A stretch of DNA of 56,508 nucleotides. Origin: Desulfobacter curvatus DSM 3379 (lineage in GTDB: Bacteria > Desulfobacterota > Desulfobacteria > Desulfobacterales > Desulfobacteraceae). Position 1 is the stretch's first letter. The number at the start of each line of letters is the position of its first letter. Where the stretch lies: assembly GCF_000373985.1 (NCBI RefSeq), contig NZ_KB893056.1, positions 1-56,508 of the forward strand, in the 5' to 3' direction. Shown piece after piece: positions 54,874 to 56,508 of the stretch. The notes below the pieces were generated by a model. It saw nothing but the letters and a program-made list of their open reading frames with translations. It did not search any database and was not told the origin of the DNA. Made by a program: the position numbers and the translations under genes.

Positions 54874-56219
54874 AAAAAAAAACATTTTATATCGAAAGCC
54901 TTGGTTGTAAAGTCAATCAATATGAATCGGACGCCATTGCAGCCCAGCTTGAAGCCCATGGATTCTCAAGGGCAGGTAAGGGGCAATCCGCTGATATTTG
55001 TATTGTTAACACCTGTGCAGTGACCTCCAGGGCCGGCATGCAGTCCCGCCAGGAAACCAGGAAACTGATCCGTGAACACCCCGATGCTACAATGATTGTC
55101 ACCGGATGCCATGCACAGACTGACCCTGAACAGTTTAAAAAAATTTCAGGTGTGGATTTTATTGTCTGCCACCAGGATAAACCGCTCATCCCCGCATATC
55201 TCACCCGGGAACCGGCGAAAGAAAACTTATTTGATTTCAGAAAACCTGAATACGGAAAAACGGCATGCTTTTTGGAAATTGCAGAACCTGACCGGCCCGT
55301 ATTCGGTAAAATGACCCGGGCCTACTTAAAAATCCAGGACGGATGCAATCAGTTCTGCACCTATTGCATTATCCCCTATGCCAGGGGCGCATCCGTATCC
55401 ATGCCTTTTGACCAGGTCATGGCCCATGTTTTAGGCTTAAACAGGCAGGGGTTCAAAGAGGTTATTCTCACAGGTATTCACACCGGGCTGTATGGACTTG
55501 ATTTAAAGCCTGAAACCTCTTTAACCCAACTTGTAAAAAAACTGGATGAAGAACGTCCGGTGGATCAAATCAGGATATCCTCCATTGAGCCAAATGAAAT
55601 AACGGATGAGCTCATTCATATGGCAGGCCCCGGTCATATTTTGTGCGATCATTTTCATATCCCGCTCCAGGCAGGAGACAATGACGTTCTGGCCCGTATG
55701 AAGCGGCCCTATTCAGTTGAACAGTTCTCAGAAGTTACTCACAAGATACATCAAACCCTGCCGTATGCCGGTATCGGCCTTGATGTGATCATGGGGTTTC
55801 CCGGTGAAACAGACAAGGCGTTTGAAAATACATACAAACTTGTGGCGGAGCTGCCCGTATCTTACCTTCATGTATTCCCCTTCTCACCAAGACAAGGGAC
55901 ACCTGCATGGCATTTCACCCCAAAGGTACCGTCGGATACGGCAAAGAAAAGGGCTGCACTGATGCGCGAGCTTGGCGAGCAGAAGCGTTCGGCGTTTATC
56001 GAGTCAAACCGGGGCCGGGTACTTCAGGGATTGATCCAGAATCAAAGGGACCGGCACACAGGTATGCTTAAGGCGATCACCACCAACTACCTGACCGTCT
56101 TTATTAAGAATGAAAAAAATTCGCATGGCAACCCGGACAGCCTTAAAGGAAAAATCGTTAAGATTAAATATGATCAATGCAACAACGGCAACTGCCTTGT
56201 GGGCCGGATTATCCCATGA
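54870..56219 (+). CDS. mtaB: tRNA t6A37 methylthiotransferase MtaB
   Basis: The 449-aa radical-SAM enzyme converts t6A to ms2t6A at position 37. It has the N-terminal MTTase cysteines (Cys13 in GCKVNQ, Cys49, Cys80), the radical-SAM motif Cys159-X3-Cys163-X2-Cys166, and a C-terminal TRAM-like domain. GCKVNQYES marks MtaB rather than MiaB or RimO. It ends the operon NIL-ferredoxin-mnmA-mtaB. An IS21-type end begins within about ten bases of its stop. Confidence 0.93.
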   Translation: MKKKTFYIESLGCKVNQYESDAIAAQLEAHGFSRAGKGQSADICIVNTCAVTSRAGMQSRQETRKLIREHPDATMIVTGCHAQTDPEQFKKISGVDFIVCHQDKPLIPAYLTREPAKENLFDFRKPEYGKTACFLEIAEPDRPVFGKMTRAYLKIQDGCNQFCTYCIIPYARGASVSMPFDQVMAHVLGLNRQGFKEVILTGIHTGLYGLDLKPETSLTQLVKKLDEERPVDQIRISSIEPNEITDELIHMAGPGHILCDHFHIPLQAGDNDVLARMKRPYSVEQFSEVTHKIHQTLPYAGIGLDVIMGFPGETDKAFENTYKLVAELPVSYLHVFPFSPRQGTPAWHFTPKVPSDTAKKRAALMRELGEQKRSAFIESNRGRVLQGLIQNQRDRHTGMLKAITTNYLTVFIKNEKNSHGNPDSLKGKIVKIKYDQCNNGNCLVGRIIP

Positions 56220-56220
56220 C

Positions 56221-56508
56221 CCGGATGGCCACTTTAAAATCCCCCACCCGTGGCCGGGTCAAAATCCCCCGGCGGCAGAATATTGAGATCTAAGTTATTC
56301 TCTTAATATCTTCCATTTTTTCCTTTTTTCATCCCTCCCTATTGTCGCGCAGCTGAGAGAGCCGGTTGGCAGCCTCTTTGAGTCGGTAACTCTTCCCTTC
56401 AAATTTCAGCAGATGACCATGGTGAAGCAACCGGTCCAGTATGGCCGATGATGCGGCATTGTCTTTGAGAAGCAGGCCCCAGTCTTCAATGGGGCGATTT
56501 GAAGTGAT
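56221..56508 (-). mobile_element. IS21-family insertion sequence, one end and 3' part of istB
   Basis: The end carries two 25-base units (56226-56250 and 56251-56275) of the form TGGCC(N4)(T/C)AAAATCCCCC, the multiple terminal repeats typical of IS21 elements. They are followed by the 3' end of istB on the minus strand. The rest of the element lies beyond the window. The exact tip and target duplication cannot be set from one side. Confidence 0.85.
56329..56508 (-). CDS. istB: IstB-like ATP-binding helper, C-terminal part
   Basis: Fifty-nine residues and a stop codon (56331-56329) are visible: TSNRPIEDWGLLLKD, the LDRLLHHGH segment and SYRLKE at the C-terminus, all typical of the IS21 helper ATPase. 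It assists the IstA transposase. The 5' part lies outside the window. Confidence 0.9.
   Translation of the reverse strand: MTSNRPIEDWGLLLKDNAASSAILDRLLHHGHLLKFEGKSYRLKEAANRLSQLRDNREG

Noticed and set aside
1..56508. CRISPR arrays or rRNA genes
   Set aside because: No regularly spaced repeats of CRISPR type and no rRNA-like sequence were seen while reading the window.

Overview
The window looks like chromosomal DNA of a Gram-negative anaerobe, most likely a sulfate reducer of the Desulfobacteraceae type (Desulfobacterota). The signs are an outer-membrane TonB-dependent receptor, RecBC, a tungsten/molybdenum aldehyde:ferredoxin oxidoreductase, a NIL-type 2[4Fe-4S] ferredoxin next to tRNA-thiolation genes, pyruvate phosphate dikinase with its DUF299 regulator, a PilB-type motor and several c-di-GMP and hybrid-kinase signalling proteins. 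The lineage is inferred from gene content, not from a marker gene.

Region 1 (1-6080) is accessory DNA. It has TGTCG-rich repeats at the left edge, a small orphan gene, a two-gene unit made of a D5/SF3-like ATPase (broken by a 22-bp tandem duplication) and a beta-class DNA methyltransferase fused to a radical-SAM domain, then the 3' half of a tRNA-Arg(TCT) and a truncated tyrosine integrase. I read this as the end of one integrative element abutting the decayed remnant of another at a tRNA-Arg attachment site. The methyltransferase-radical SAM fusion is the best candidate for an undescribed DNA-modification system.

Region 2 (6084-25140) is ordinary chromosome. It holds a GGDEF-EAL protein, a DUF3617 protein, a TPR-like protein, a probable minus-strand operon mtnP-apt-lipoprotein-recC-recB-yccF (purine salvage followed by recombination, with no recD beside it), a periplasmic thioredoxin-like protein, a PPC-domain protein, Lon, and a MarR regulator with an MFS exporter.

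Region 3 (25246-33153) has tRNA-Phe with promoter and terminator, rsmE, a CHASE4-PAS-GGDEF sensor, maf-yggS-queH-AOR as an overlapping run, and an adenine/adenosine deaminase.

Region 4 (33328-38233) is a metal- or metallophore-uptake operon (ABC ATPase, FecCD permease, binding protein, TonB receptor, methyltransferase). An internal deletion fuses the first half of the permease to the last part of the binding protein, so the importer is broken. Its leader carries three TTATAAA-type motifs about 20 bp apart.

Region 5 (38234-53177) has a PilB ATPase with a C-terminal cyclic-nucleotide-binding domain, an ABC-F protein, ppdK and its regulator, two hybrid histidine kinases, a pair of exported proteins of which one has a degenerate receiver fold, a small protein with a duplicated Cys-containing repeat, and an ArfB-like GGQ protein.

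Region 6 (53387-56508) is a tightly overlapping operon NIL-ferredoxin-mnmA-mtaB for tRNA sulfur modification. It is followed directly by the end of an IS21-family element whose IstB gene runs off the window.
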